Below are positions 8,435 to 16,613 of a stretch of 64,000 nt of DNA, one piece after another. Origin of the DNA: Planctomycetota bacterium (lineage in GTDB: Bacteria > Planctomycetota > GCA-2746535); NCBI GenBank assembly GCA_002746535.1, contig NVWA01000009.1:44483-108482 (forward strand). Direction: 5' to 3'. The notes below the pieces were generated by a model. The model made no database searches. It had not been told where the DNA came from and saw nothing but the letters and a program-made list of their open reading frames with translations. Position 1 is the stretch's first letter, and each line of letters starts with the position of its first letter. Both the position numbers and the translations under genes were made by a program.

Positions 8435-8613
8435 ACGTGTCCGACTTATTCGCAATTCTTAATTTATGGTATTGATGAATAAGAGGATGTTCGTAAGGGC
8501 AGCTATAGGTCGTCCAATCCCCCAAAAATAATTCTTATGAAATTTAAAATTAATTTTCAATTAAAAATAGAGTTCGGTAGTATTAATATTAATAATAATT
8601 TAGGAGAAGTAGT
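8435..8613 (+). repeat. Duplicated spacer/leader between cold-shock genes, copy A
   Basis: This 179-base spacer is nearly identical to 8818-8994. Shared blocks are ACGTGTCCGACTT just after the stop codon, TTCGTAAGGGC, GGCTATAGGTCGTC-like sequence followed by AATCCCCC, and an AT-rich leader ending TTAGGAGAAGTAGT. The GGGCAGC/GTCGTCC arms can pair imperfectly around TATAG and may form a weak terminator or processing hairpin. The rest is a long 5' leader for the following csp gene. Confidence 0.8.
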
Positions 8614-8817
8614 ATGAGTACAGGTACAGTAAAATGGTTTAACACAACAAAAGGTTATGGATTTATTACACCAGAAGATGGTGGCAAAGATTTATTTGTT
8701 CATCACTCAGACGTTAATTCTGAAGGTCATGTACAATTAGATGAAGGTCAAAAAGTAGAGTATGAAGTAGGTGAAGGTCAAAAAGGTCCTTGCGCTAAAA
8801 ACGTAACACCAAACTAA
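8614..8817 (+). CDS. csp: Cold-shock protein, copy 2 of 3
   Basis: This is a 67-residue cold-shock domain with the same RNP1 and RNP2 motifs as its neighbours. It differs from copy 3 only at GGK versus GSK and at the last residues (TPN versus TAN). The gene starts 383 bases after copy 1 and 381 bases before copy 3, so the array is a tandem duplication of gene plus spacer. GGAGAAG is the ribosome site. Confidence 0.96.
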   Translation: MSTGTVKWFNTTKGYGFITPEDGGKDLFVHHSDVNSEGHVQLDEGQKVEYEVGEGQKGPCAKNVTPN

Positions 8818-8994
8818 ACGTGTCCGACTTTTCGCAATATCAATTTATGACTTTGATGAATAAGAGGATTTTCGTAAGGGCGGCTATAGGTCGTCTAATC
8901 CCCCAAAAATAATTCTTATGAAATTTAAAATTAATTTTCAATTAAAAATAGAGTTTGGTAGTATTAATATTAATAATAATTTAGGAGAAGTAGT
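8818..8994 (+). repeat. Duplicated spacer/leader between cold-shock genes, copy B
   Basis: This 177-base spacer is the second copy of the 8435-8613 spacer. Differences are scattered single bases and short indels near the start. Here the arms GGGCGGC and GTCGTCT can pair over seven positions, with some G-T pairs, around TATAG. The long AT-rich leader and the ribosome site are unchanged, suggesting recent duplication or selection on the leader. Confidence 0.8.
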
Positions 8995-9198
8995 ATGAGT
9001 ACAGGTACAGTAAAATGGTTTAACACAACAAAAGGTTATGGCTTTATTACACCAGAAGATGGTAGTAAAGATTTATTTGTTCATCATTCAGATGTTAATT
9101 CTGAAGGTCATGTTCAATTAGATGAAGGTCAAAAAGTAGAGTATGAAGTTGGCGAAGGTCAAAAAGGACCTTGTGCTAAAAACGTAACAGCAAATTAA
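8995..9198 (+). CDS. csp: Cold-shock protein, copy 3 of 3
   Basis: This is a 67-residue cold-shock domain, RNP1 KGYGFI and RNP2 LFVHHSD, identical to copy 2 except for Ser in EDGSK and the TAN C-terminus. It closes the tandem array. It is followed by an AT-rich inverted repeat and then a strong intrinsic terminator, whereas the spacers after copies 1 and 2 carry only weak hairpins. This suggests the three can be partly co-transcribed. Confidence 0.96.
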   Translation: MSTGTVKWFNTTKGYGFITPEDGSKDLFVHHSDVNSEGHVQLDEGQKVEYEVGEGQKGPCAKNVTAN

Positions 9199-9212
9199 TT
9201 TCATTCATTTGT

Positions 9213-9251
9213 ATAATATTATGTTTTGATAAGTCGTAAGCATAATATTAT
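9213..9251. repeat. AT-rich 11-bp inverted repeat after the csp array
   Basis: ATAATATTATG at 9213-9223 is the exact inverse of CATAATATTAT at 9241-9251, with a 17-base loop. It lies between the last csp stop codon and the GC-rich terminator, so it may protect the mRNA 3' end or help termination. Confidence 0.55.
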
Positions 9252-9268
9252 CATTTTGAAATTATCAG

Positions 9269-9291
9269 GGGCGACTAACAGTCGCCCTTTT
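9269..9291 (+). terminator. Intrinsic terminator of the cold-shock array
   Basis: GGGCGACT (9269-9276) and AGTCGCCC (9280-9287) form a perfect 8-bp GC-rich stem with an AAC loop, followed at once by TTTT. This is the clearest terminator in the window. Confidence 0.9.
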
Positions 9292-9370
9292 CCAAATTCA
9301 AATATCGTTAGAATATAAGCATTCTCTTAAGTAATTTTTCCTTCAAAATTTAGCTTAGTTGAGATAGAAA

Positions 9371-10288
9371 ATGGATATTAAATATTTGGAGTTAGGTCTT
9401 ATTGGGCTTAGTTCAACTCTAGATTCTGAAGACCCTATTGGCACTGCCAGAGGATGGTTTTCTGGTCATTGGCCGTGTGCAATAATTGCCGCCTACTACT
9501 TTTGCCGTGATAATCCTATTGAAAAAGGTGTAGATGAGCTCATATCAAAACAAGCTGATCAAGTAATATCTAAATATAGCAATCTGTTTTCTGTACAGAA
9601 TGCTGAAAAAAATATCAATGGCGAAAATAAAACCTATGAAGATATATTAGAAGTATTAAAAGATTCGTTATCTCGCTATATGAATTCAGGTCACAATGTG
9701 ATTTTTGGCACTTATGCTTTAAAAGTGATTTCAGAAAATAAAGACTTAGCTAGCCCATCAATCTTAAATGGAATTTTTAAATTAATTGATTACTTCAAAT
9801 ATAAGCCAGGCGGTGTTGATCCGGTAAAGTTTTTTACAAATGAAAATAATTCTGTTCTCAAATATAATGATGATCAATGCTTGATAAAATATATTTTCTC
9901 TTCTTTAGAGCATGGTCAAAGACTTGAGGAGCATAATAGAATACTATTTGATGGACATGCAATGACCCACGGTCATGCTTTAACACTATTGACAAATCTT
10001 GGCCATGGGTCAATAACTAAGTTGGGATATGATGCTCATCGGGTCCATTTGGCGGAAAACCGAAAGGTGCAATTAAAAAACTTGGTGAACAAAGAGTTAA
10101 CAAAAAATATTTCCTTTGATCATCCGTTTACAAAAGCTTTTTGGGAAAGAGATTTCCAGCAATATGATCGGCAATGGGAGTACGGTCATACCTTCAAATA
10201 TCTTTTCACTTTTTATGATCTCGTAAATCAAATAAAGGAGCTGAAAAATAAAAGAATTCTCGAGCAACAATTGGCATATTTAATTTAG
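9371..10288 (+). CDS. Unrecognised His-rich, mainly alpha-helical protein
   Basis: I do not recognise this 305-residue protein. It has no signal peptide or membrane segment and looks alpha-helical. Histidines recur in Gly-His pairs: SGHWPCAIIAAYYF near residue 31, SGHNVIFG near 107, DGHAMTHGHALTLL near 194-208, LGHGSIT and AHRVH after it, and EYGHTFKYLF near 273. The spacing of these helices suggests an alpha/alpha barrel or toroid with a His-lined cavity, possibly metal-binding. It stands alone after the csp terminator and converges with the sulfatase gene eight bases downstream. A weak GAGATAG is the only ribosome site candidate. Confidence 0.75.
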   Translation: MDIKYLELGLIGLSSTLDSEDPIGTARGWFSGHWPCAIIAAYYFCRDNPIEKGVDELISKQADQVISKYSNLFSVQNAEKNINGENKTYEDILEVLKDSLSRYMNSGHNVIFGTYALKVISENKDLASPSILNGIFKLIDYFKYKPGGVDPVKFFTNENNSVLKYNDDQCLIKYIFSSLEHGQRLEEHNRILFDGHAMTHGHALTLLTNLGHGSITKLGYDAHRVHLAENRKVQLKNLVNKELTKNISFDHPFTKAFWERDFQQYDRQWEYGHTFKYLFTFYDLVNQIKELKNKRILEQQLAYLI

Positions 10289-10296
10289 ACAGTAAT

Positions 10297-11886
10297 TTAA
10301 GGTATATGCCCAGCATTCTTTTTACGAAATTCAGTATTATCTAATTTATCATCTACATCCGTGTAGGGTGATAATTCAAAGCGACAATTTTCTTCCACAA
10401 GTCTAGGATCTCCTTGATTTTCTAATTCATCCATAAGCTGTTTAGATAAAGATTCTTTGATGGATTTGTATTCATTATCTTTAGACAAATTGTTTAGATA
10501 GTTTGGATCTTTTTTTAAATCATATAACTCTTCTCCTGGACGTTTTCCAAATCCTAATTCGTAAGATTCTTTTAACTCCTTATTGTTTCTATTGTGTATC
10601 ATCCATGCCTTTGTTGGGCTAGCATCCATATCAGGGTAGGCGCTATAAGTTTCATGCTCTAATTCTTCAAAAGTTGGTGGTTTTGCTTCATAGTTATCCA
10701 TACCTTTTGGATCTCCGACAGGCCATCGATCTGGTTTGAAATTTCGAATATATAAATATTTATTCGTTCTTATCGCTCTTTGTGGATACGGTAAATTCCA
10801 TTCTCTGGCTACGTGAACATGTCTTTCGCGACCCGTAATGACGAAAGTACGCTCTGGATCAACTTGCCCATTTTTAGATGATTTCATAATTGGTAATAGA
10901 CTATTAGCAGGCATAGTTGACGGTTTCTCAACACCAGCGATTTCTAAAAATGTTGGTGCTACATCCATGATATTAACCATGTCATCAATAATATGGTTTT
11001 CTTTGACGACATTAGGTAGCCTAGCTGCTAGTGCCACTTCGCAACCAATGTCATATAGATTACATTTGGCTCTTGGTACGCCAGGTATTCCGTGATCGCC
11101 GCTGACCACAATAAAAGTATTGTCTAGTTCTCCCATTTCTTTTAAGCAATCAAGTAAAACACCTAGACCACCATCAAAGGCCATGCACTCCCCTAAATAA
11201 TCGGCAAAGTCCTCCCTGATATCATGTACATCCGGAAGAAATTCAGGTAGTCGCCCCTTTAGATCATCTGGGTTTATATCCCATATTTTTTTTCCAGACC
11301 CCCGCTGCCATTCTCTATGAGTATTGTTTGGACCCCACCAATAACAAAAAGGTTTGTCAGAATCTTGATCTTCAATAAAGCTTAAAAAGTTATTTTTAAC
11401 TTCATCATACAAAGATTTTTTTGCTTGAATTAAATTTTTCGTTTTTTCATATTCATCTGTAACTTTAAAAGAAAAATGACTAAAATCATTGCCCGCAGAT
11501 TGATACCTTCTGGTGTCACCTCCATACGGGTCATCTTTTGGAACTCCAGGAGACCATACTTTATAGGAAAATCCAATATTATATCCGGAGTCTTCTACAA
11601 GAAATGGATAAGACGGTATTTTTCTATCCCAGACAGCACCCTTTAATATTGCTCCTAAACCAGTTTGCCAAAAGTATCGTCCTGATAAAACAGAGCTACG
11701 ACAGGGTGTGCAGGTAGGTGCCGGTACGAATGCATTTTTAAACAATGCACCTTCTTTGGCAACCCAATCAAAATTTGGAGTTTGAATTAAATGATTTATA
11801 GATTTTTCACCTTCGTGCTCGGCATAAGCACTGGCATAACGTCCCCAGTCATCGGCAAAAGCAAACAATATATTTGGTTTTTTCAT
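10297..11886 (-). CDS. Type I (formylglycine) sulfatase
   Basis: The 529-residue protein is an alkaline-phosphatase-fold sulfatase. The modification motif CTPCRSSVLSGR begins at Cys59 (C-x-P-x-R), which should be converted to formylglycine. Metal ligands are seen at Asp12-Asp13 (ADDWG) and in VSGDHGIPG near residue 263. No signal peptide is visible, so it is either cytoplasmic or exported by another route. Such enzymes remove sulfate from algal polysaccharides, glycosaminoglycans or small sulfate esters. The substrate cannot be read from sequence. No sulfatase-maturing enzyme lies in the window. The second Cys in the motif is allowed by the family pattern. Confidence 0.95.
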   Translation of the reverse strand: MKKPNILFAFADDWGRYASAYAEHEGEKSINHLIQTPNFDWVAKEGALFKNAFVPAPTCTPCRSSVLSGRYFWQTGLGAILKGAVWDRKIPSYPFLVEDSGYNIGFSYKVWSPGVPKDDPYGGDTRRYQSAGNDFSHFSFKVTDEYEKTKNLIQAKKSLYDEVKNNFLSFIEDQDSDKPFCYWWGPNNTHREWQRGSGKKIWDINPDDLKGRLPEFLPDVHDIREDFADYLGECMAFDGGLGVLLDCLKEMGELDNTFIVVSGDHGIPGVPRAKCNLYDIGCEVALAARLPNVVKENHIIDDMVNIMDVAPTFLEIAGVEKPSTMPANSLLPIMKSSKNGQVDPERTFVITGRERHVHVAREWNLPYPQRAIRTNKYLYIRNFKPDRWPVGDPKGMDNYEAKPPTFEELEHETYSAYPDMDASPTKAWMIHNRNNKELKESYELGFGKRPGEELYDLKKDPNYLNNLSKDNEYKSIKESLSKQLMDELENQGDPRLVEENCRFELSPYTDVDDKLDNTEFRKKNAGHIP

Positions 11887-12035
11887 AGAATAATATAGCC
11901 TTAAGTGAGTATTTTTATTTGATTAAGACTCTATCATAAAAGGTTTTAATTTACAGTTTTCATTTTAACTTTTTTTCTTAAACTTAATTCTTATATTTGA
12001 TAATCATGTAGGACCTTTTTATGAGGCATTAAATC

Positions 12036-12647
12036 ATGAAAGATTTACCTGTGTTAGATATGATCAATCTGCTTTCATCACTTTCATCAGGTGATACTGT
12101 TTCAGAAGTAAGGTCTCCACCTATAGATTTTAAATGGCCCAATCAGTTATATGATAAAATAATTTTTACAAATTGTGATCTTTTAAAACCAGATATTACA
12201 GGTTCTTTAGGCAAGGGCCCAGTCTTTCAGCATTGCATTTTTAAAGACTGTTCACTTGAAGGTCTCGATATCAATGGTGCTAAGTTTGATCATTGTAGTT
12301 TTGAAAATGTTGTGATCAGTTCTTCACGATCATCTAAGTTTGGTAAATGCAAATTTGAAAATTGTAATTTTTTAAACTGCGAGATGTATTATTTAAACTT
12401 TGAGAATACATTAATCACAAGATGCACCTTTGAAAATTCAGATTCAACAAAAATGAAATTTATTGATTGTAAATTGGAAGAGACTACTTTTGCTGGCAGT
12501 CAGAAATATTTGGATTTTATCGATAGTACATTAAAAGAGTGTGATCTATTGGAATTGAATGCCAGAAGATGTAAATTAAATAATTGTTTGATAGAGAATA
12601 CAAAACTTAAGACAGATGATTCTGTCCAACGGTTAAATGAGAAATGA
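12036..12647 (+). CDS. Pentapeptide-repeat protein
   Basis: The 203-residue protein has a repeated five-residue pattern with a central Phe or Leu over about residues 45-190. Examples are CIFKD, CSLEG, CSFEN, CKFEN, CNFLN and CTFEN. This predicts a right-handed quadrilateral beta-helix. Cysteine occurs often in the first position of the repeat. Members of this family include gyrase-protecting DNA mimics and scaffold proteins, but no specific role can be assigned here. The gene is divergent from the sulfatase, with about 150 bases between their starts. Confidence 0.8.
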   Translation: MKDLPVLDMINLLSSLSSGDTVSEVRSPPIDFKWPNQLYDKIIFTNCDLLKPDITGSLGKGPVFQHCIFKDCSLEGLDINGAKFDHCSFENVVISSSRSSKFGKCKFENCNFLNCEMYYLNFENTLITRCTFENSDSTKMKFIDCKLEETTFAGSQKYLDFIDSTLKECDLLELNARRCKLNNCLIENTKLKTDDSVQRLNEK

Positions 12648-12832
12648 AGCCTCTCTTGAGAATGTAATGGTTCTTTTTAGATTCACTACACATTTTTTAA
12701 AAGTGTCTCTAATGTAGATTTGTGCGCTTTTCTTTATTCATTAAAAAAATGAAGCCGAATTGACTCTGGATTCTAAAAAATGGGCAAATTGAACGGTGTT
12801 ATTCATTATTATTTGGGGAATCTGTAAAAATA

Positions 12833-12868
12833 GGTACAATTGGTATATTTGGTACAAAAGGTATACTT
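12833..12868 (+). promoter_or_regulatory. Four 9-base GGTA direct repeats upstream of the exported HEAT gene
   Basis: Four consecutive 9-base units read GGTACAATT, GGTATATTT, GGTACAAAA and GGTATACTT. They end 19 bases before the ATG at 12888. The arrangement looks like a multi-site operator. Two units of the same kind occur upstream of the M28 peptidase (56973-56990). Confidence 0.5.
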
Positions 12869-12887
12869 AATAGAATTGGAGGTTTGT

Positions 12888-15557
12888 ATGAATAAAAATT
12901 CGTTCACCATAACAGTCATTTGCTTTCTTTTTTCACTTTGCACGACATCTTCTCTTTTAGCACAAGAAAAGTTAAAACAACAAATTACGTTAGAAAAACG
13001 GTGGTGGAATCAACACCATTTTGGTTGGCGACTCGCAAGATCTTTAGGGAAACCATTTGCAATTGTTGATGGAATCAGTGGTAGAGCAAGAGTTGGTGGT
13101 ACAAATGTTGGAGCACAGGATTTAACCGATTCTTTTGAAAAGCAAACAGGCATAAAATCAGAATTAATAAATGGGGTTCTCCTTTTACATCGACCAAATC
13201 AATCCAAAAGATTATTGCTGGAAAAAGAATTGTTAAAGGAAGGACTCGTAGGTCAAGAAGCAGCATGGAATTTAGGTTGGCTGAAAGACGCAAGGGCAAT
13301 CCCAGCTCTTGCAAAAACAATTGCAGGTAAAGATATTAGTAAAGCTCTTGCCGCCGCACAAGCTTTAAAACGATTAGAAGGCGAAGAAGATTTTAATTTA
13401 CAACGTTGGATATTGGCTTTTACAATTGAACCAAAAAAGAAGCTTAAAAATGATTTGTTCCAACGACCTCTGACGGCTTGTTTTCCTAAATGCCTTTCGA
13501 TAGATGAAATCAACGGGTTGAGTATATCAAGTTGGATCCCTTTGCGAGAAGCTGCTGCAAGGTTATGCCCTACACTTGGAGAATCTGGTTTAGAGTTAGC
13601 TAAAACTCTGTCAAAAGATCCTTCTTTTTGGGTGAGACAAGCAGCGCAAAGATCATTAAGAGCATGGAAAAAACCGACAAAAGGATTTGAAGTGTATGCT
13701 CCAAAATTATCAATGCCTGATATGGCATTGAATTTTAATCTTTTTATGAAAGTTGGTGATAGAGTTGCTGAACGTGGTAGCGGAGAACTATTAGCCGCTT
13801 TCGGTTCAGATGAAGATTTAAAGAAATTTATTGATTTAGCTTTTAACCATAAAAACATTCATTTAAAATTGAGGGCATGGGCGGCGATTACTGCTAATTC
13901 TGGAGGACCATTAGCTTTAGAAGCATTCAAAACATACAGTAATACTCAAATTAGAGGATTCAGAAATATGGCAGCGGGTAGTTATGGTCTTTGCATGTTA
14001 CTTGACGGAGAAACATTAACAAAGGCACTAACTCCTCGTTTGAAAAAACCAGTATGGTCATTGTCAGCAGAATTATTATTAGCTCGCTATGGAGGTCCAT
14101 CCGCTATTAATCCTTTAAAAGGAAACATTCATTGGAAATGGTTTTCTTATGATTATCCAAAAATTGAGAGAGGATATGTTGCTGCCGTTGCTATTGGGTA
14201 TGTCGGTGGTTTAAAGTCGATAGATATCTTAAGTCCTTTGCTAAAACTTGATGATCTAAGTACTGCCATATCTGCAGTTCGTGGTTTGGGTGAAACCGGA
14301 CTTGGTAAAGCGGTTCAACCTTTAGTTGAAGGTTTGAAAAATACGAATCGGATTATAAGAAATAGATCTGTTCTGGCTCTGGGGAAGATTGGTGGGGACG
14401 ATTCCATTAAGGCCATAAAAAACCTTCTAAAAGTAGAAAAAGAATATTTAGTTTTAAAAGCGGCAGTAGAAACATTAAAAGAACTTAAGGCCGATGACGG
14501 GACTTTTATTGGAAACTTGCAACTAGCTCTTAATAAAAATAATGCGGTTTATAATCCTGTAAACTCTCTTTTTAAATCTAATTTAGAAGAGAAAAAATGG
14601 ATCAAGTTAGGAAATGCGATAACAGTTTCAAGTATAGGAGAAACCCGAGCTGCCATGGATTACTTTAGTGGTGTTTGGTTGCGGTATGGTGGGTGTACTC
14701 CTTATTATAATAATGAATGTGTAGGATTTGATGTTGCTTCAGGAAAATCTTTTATCGTTAGGCCACCTGAAAACTTAGGACTTTTTTATAATGAATCACG
14801 GGCTTATCAAGGGTGTTCTCGTTCAATGGCCTTTGATGCTAAAAGTAGAAATTTTTGGATTAATCATGCCGTTGGAGGATCTGGTCTTCCTGCAAATGGT
14901 TACATAATGCCAAGAAAAAAAGCTTGTGAATATGATTTTGTCATGGATCGCTTTAAAGGTTTTTATGAAGTCTCAATTGAGAGGCGTGGAGGTGAAGGAC
15001 CAACCTGGTATGTGGCTGATCATCGCCGAGGGCAAATTTATTGTGAATGGATGGGCCCTAAAACAGACGTTTTAAATACTCATGATGGCCACTTAGTAAA
15101 GCTACCTTTTTCTGGTGCACCAAAGTTATCACGCAATTACAATCATGATCCCGTTGCTTATGACCCAGTAACGGGTTATATCCTAAGAACAGTCAATAAA
15201 AATAAGTACAAAGATCAATCACTGTTTGGTCTTTGGATTTTTGATCCATCTAAAAAGAAAGCTTGGAAGTCTAAAGCCGGTTTGTTGCCAGGAGTAACAC
15301 CTCCTGGAAATACATTTGTTTACGATTCATTGAATAAACGAATGGTTCTTTTTTTAGCTAATGGTGTTTGGATATATGAACGAGAAAAAGATGCCTGGAA
15401 ACAAGTTTCGGATTTAAAATTAAAAAGACCTCCATATGCGGTTAACTTTGACCCGCAACATAATGTATTTATAGGACTGTTTGGTAGAAAGTTAAGTGCT
15501 TTCAGGTTAAAAAATGTTGCACTTAAAACAAAATCATTTTATGGTTTAAAAGAGTAA
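12888..15557 (+). CDS. Exported HEAT-repeat protein with C-terminal kelch-like region
   Basis: The chosen start at 12888 gives an 889-residue product. It has a clean signal peptide (MNKNSFTITVICFLF to about LLAQ) and GGAGG at 12878-12882. An in-frame ATG at 12840 would add 16 residues and spoil the signal peptide. Residues about 90-560 contain HEAT/PBS-lyase-type repeats such as LGWLKDARAIPALAKTI, GETGLGKAVQPLVEGL and LGKIGGDDSIKAIKNLL. The last 300 residues have kelch-like blades (VWIYEREKDAWKQV, YDSLNKRMVLFLANG). It is probably a periplasmic scaffold or binding protein. The terminator after it marks a single-gene unit. Confidence 0.85.
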   Translation: MNKNSFTITVICFLFSLCTTSSLLAQEKLKQQITLEKRWWNQHHFGWRLARSLGKPFAIVDGISGRARVGGTNVGAQDLTDSFEKQTGIKSELINGVLLLHRPNQSKRLLLEKELLKEGLVGQEAAWNLGWLKDARAIPALAKTIAGKDISKALAAAQALKRLEGEEDFNLQRWILAFTIEPKKKLKNDLFQRPLTACFPKCLSIDEINGLSISSWIPLREAAARLCPTLGESGLELAKTLSKDPSFWVRQAAQRSLRAWKKPTKGFEVYAPKLSMPDMALNFNLFMKVGDRVAERGSGELLAAFGSDEDLKKFIDLAFNHKNIHLKLRAWAAITANSGGPLALEAFKTYSNTQIRGFRNMAAGSYGLCMLLDGETLTKALTPRLKKPVWSLSAELLLARYGGPSAINPLKGNIHWKWFSYDYPKIERGYVAAVAIGYVGGLKSIDILSPLLKLDDLSTAISAVRGLGETGLGKAVQPLVEGLKNTNRIIRNRSVLALGKIGGDDSIKAIKNLLKVEKEYLVLKAAVETLKELKADDGTFIGNLQLALNKNNAVYNPVNSLFKSNLEEKKWIKLGNAITVSSIGETRAAMDYFSGVWLRYGGCTPYYNNECVGFDVASGKSFIVRPPENLGLFYNESRAYQGCSRSMAFDAKSRNFWINHAVGGSGLPANGYIMPRKKACEYDFVMDRFKGFYEVSIERRGGEGPTWYVADHRRGQIYCEWMGPKTDVLNTHDGHLVKLPFSGAPKLSRNYNHDPVAYDPVTGYILRTVNKNKYKDQSLFGLWIFDPSKKKAWKSKAGLLPGVTPPGNTFVYDSLNKRMVLFLANGVWIYEREKDAWKQVSDLKLKRPPYAVNFDPQHNVFIGLFGRKLSAFRLKNVALKTKSFYGLKE

Positions 15558-15581
15558 ATCTGAATTTTGATTGAGAATATA

Positions 15582-15616
15582 GTAGCACATGCTTCTAGCT
15601 TGTGCTACCATTTTTT
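15582..15616 (+). terminator. Intrinsic terminator after the HEAT/kelch-like gene
   Basis: GTAGCACA (15582-15589) pairs with TGTGCTAC (15601-15608), with extra GC/GC pairing inside. The stem is followed by CA and TTTTTT at 15611-15616. Confidence 0.85.
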
Positions 15617-15694
15617 GATCGATTGTTTTATGTTAATATGGAATGGGTTTGTATAATTAACCTAATCATTACTTCTTCTTTTATTGAAAAATGA

Positions 15695-16543
15695 ATGAAT
15701 TCTACTTTCTCCTTAGCTGATTCTACTGTAAATATTTCAATTGCAGGTTATTTCCCATGTAAGCCATCCTGGAGTATTCCTAAAAACAGAAACATCAACG
15801 ATTGTTTGTTTTATATTGAAAAAGGAAAAGGTTGGATTGAATTAGATGGAGAAAATATTGAAACAAAAGCTGGAGATTTGCATATATTGAAGCAAGGTCA
15901 AATATGTAAAATGAATCATGATCCTAAAGATTGCTTCAGTGTTTATTCAGTTCTTTTTCTATTTCTTCAACCAGGTATGCAAAGACCTTTTGAGAGTTTG
16001 CCATTATCGAGAATGTATCGATTATCTAAATCTCAGCAAAAAAAAATTAAGGAACAATATAAATCCACCGTTTATTATTTTAATGCTCATAATCCAGCGG
16101 GTGATTTAAAAGCAAAGTCTATAATATTAAATGTCCTATCTGAAATAATAGAGTGGGAAAAATCTTTTTCCAAAAACAACAAGGTTAAATCAACGACCAA
16201 AACTCATGCTGTAGACTCCCGTATTGGTGAAATAATTAATTACATAGATGCTAATTTGAGCAGTGAATTAACGGTTCCTCAATTAGCTGAAGAAAGTCAC
16301 TTAACAACATCTCATTTTTCAAAATTGTTTAAAGAGGAAACAGGTCAAAGTCCTATAAGTTTTATAAGAAACAATAGGATAAATTGTGCAAAAGCATTAT
16401 TGATCTCTTCGGATAAAACAATTAGCAAGATTGCCTTAGAGTGTGGTTTTGAAGATCATTTTTACTTTTCTAGAACGTTTAAGCAAATAGTCGGATTATC
16501 GCCTAAGCAGTTTAAGGAATCACTCAAAAATCCATTTTTTTAA
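15695..16543 (+). CDS. AraC-family transcriptional regulator
   Basis: The 282-residue protein has an N-terminal cupin-like ligand-binding half and a C-terminal AraC/XylS DNA-binding domain (about 178-280). The cupin half shows FYIEKGKGWIELDGE and TKAGDLHILKQGQ. Both helix-turn-helix motifs are visible: LTVPQLAEESHLTTSHFSKL and ISKIALECGFEDHFYFSRTF, ending with the typical GLSPKQFKES. It likely senses a sugar or related metabolite. The phytanoyl-CoA dioxygenase gene lies 70 bases downstream on the same strand and is an obvious candidate target. An overlapping ATG at 15691 is out of frame and short. Confidence 0.93.
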   Translation: MNSTFSLADSTVNISIAGYFPCKPSWSIPKNRNINDCLFYIEKGKGWIELDGENIETKAGDLHILKQGQICKMNHDPKDCFSVYSVLFLFLQPGMQRPFESLPLSRMYRLSKSQQKKIKEQYKSTVYYFNAHNPAGDLKAKSIILNVLSEIIEWEKSFSKNNKVKSTTKTHAVDSRIGEIINYIDANLSSELTVPQLAEESHLTTSHFSKLFKEETGQSPISFIRNNRINCAKALLISSDKTISKIALECGFEDHFYFSRTFKQIVGLSPKQFKESLKNPFF

Positions 16544-16613
16544 TTGAATTCTCCATTCTTAAAAATCTTCTCTTTCTATAATTCTTTAATAATCTTTAAT
16601 TAAGGAAATAATT

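Noticed and set aside
13253-13858. A 201-codon minus-strand frame within the exported HEAT gene
   Set aside because: Antisense of clear HEAT-repeat coding sequence with a good start and signal peptide on the plus strand.
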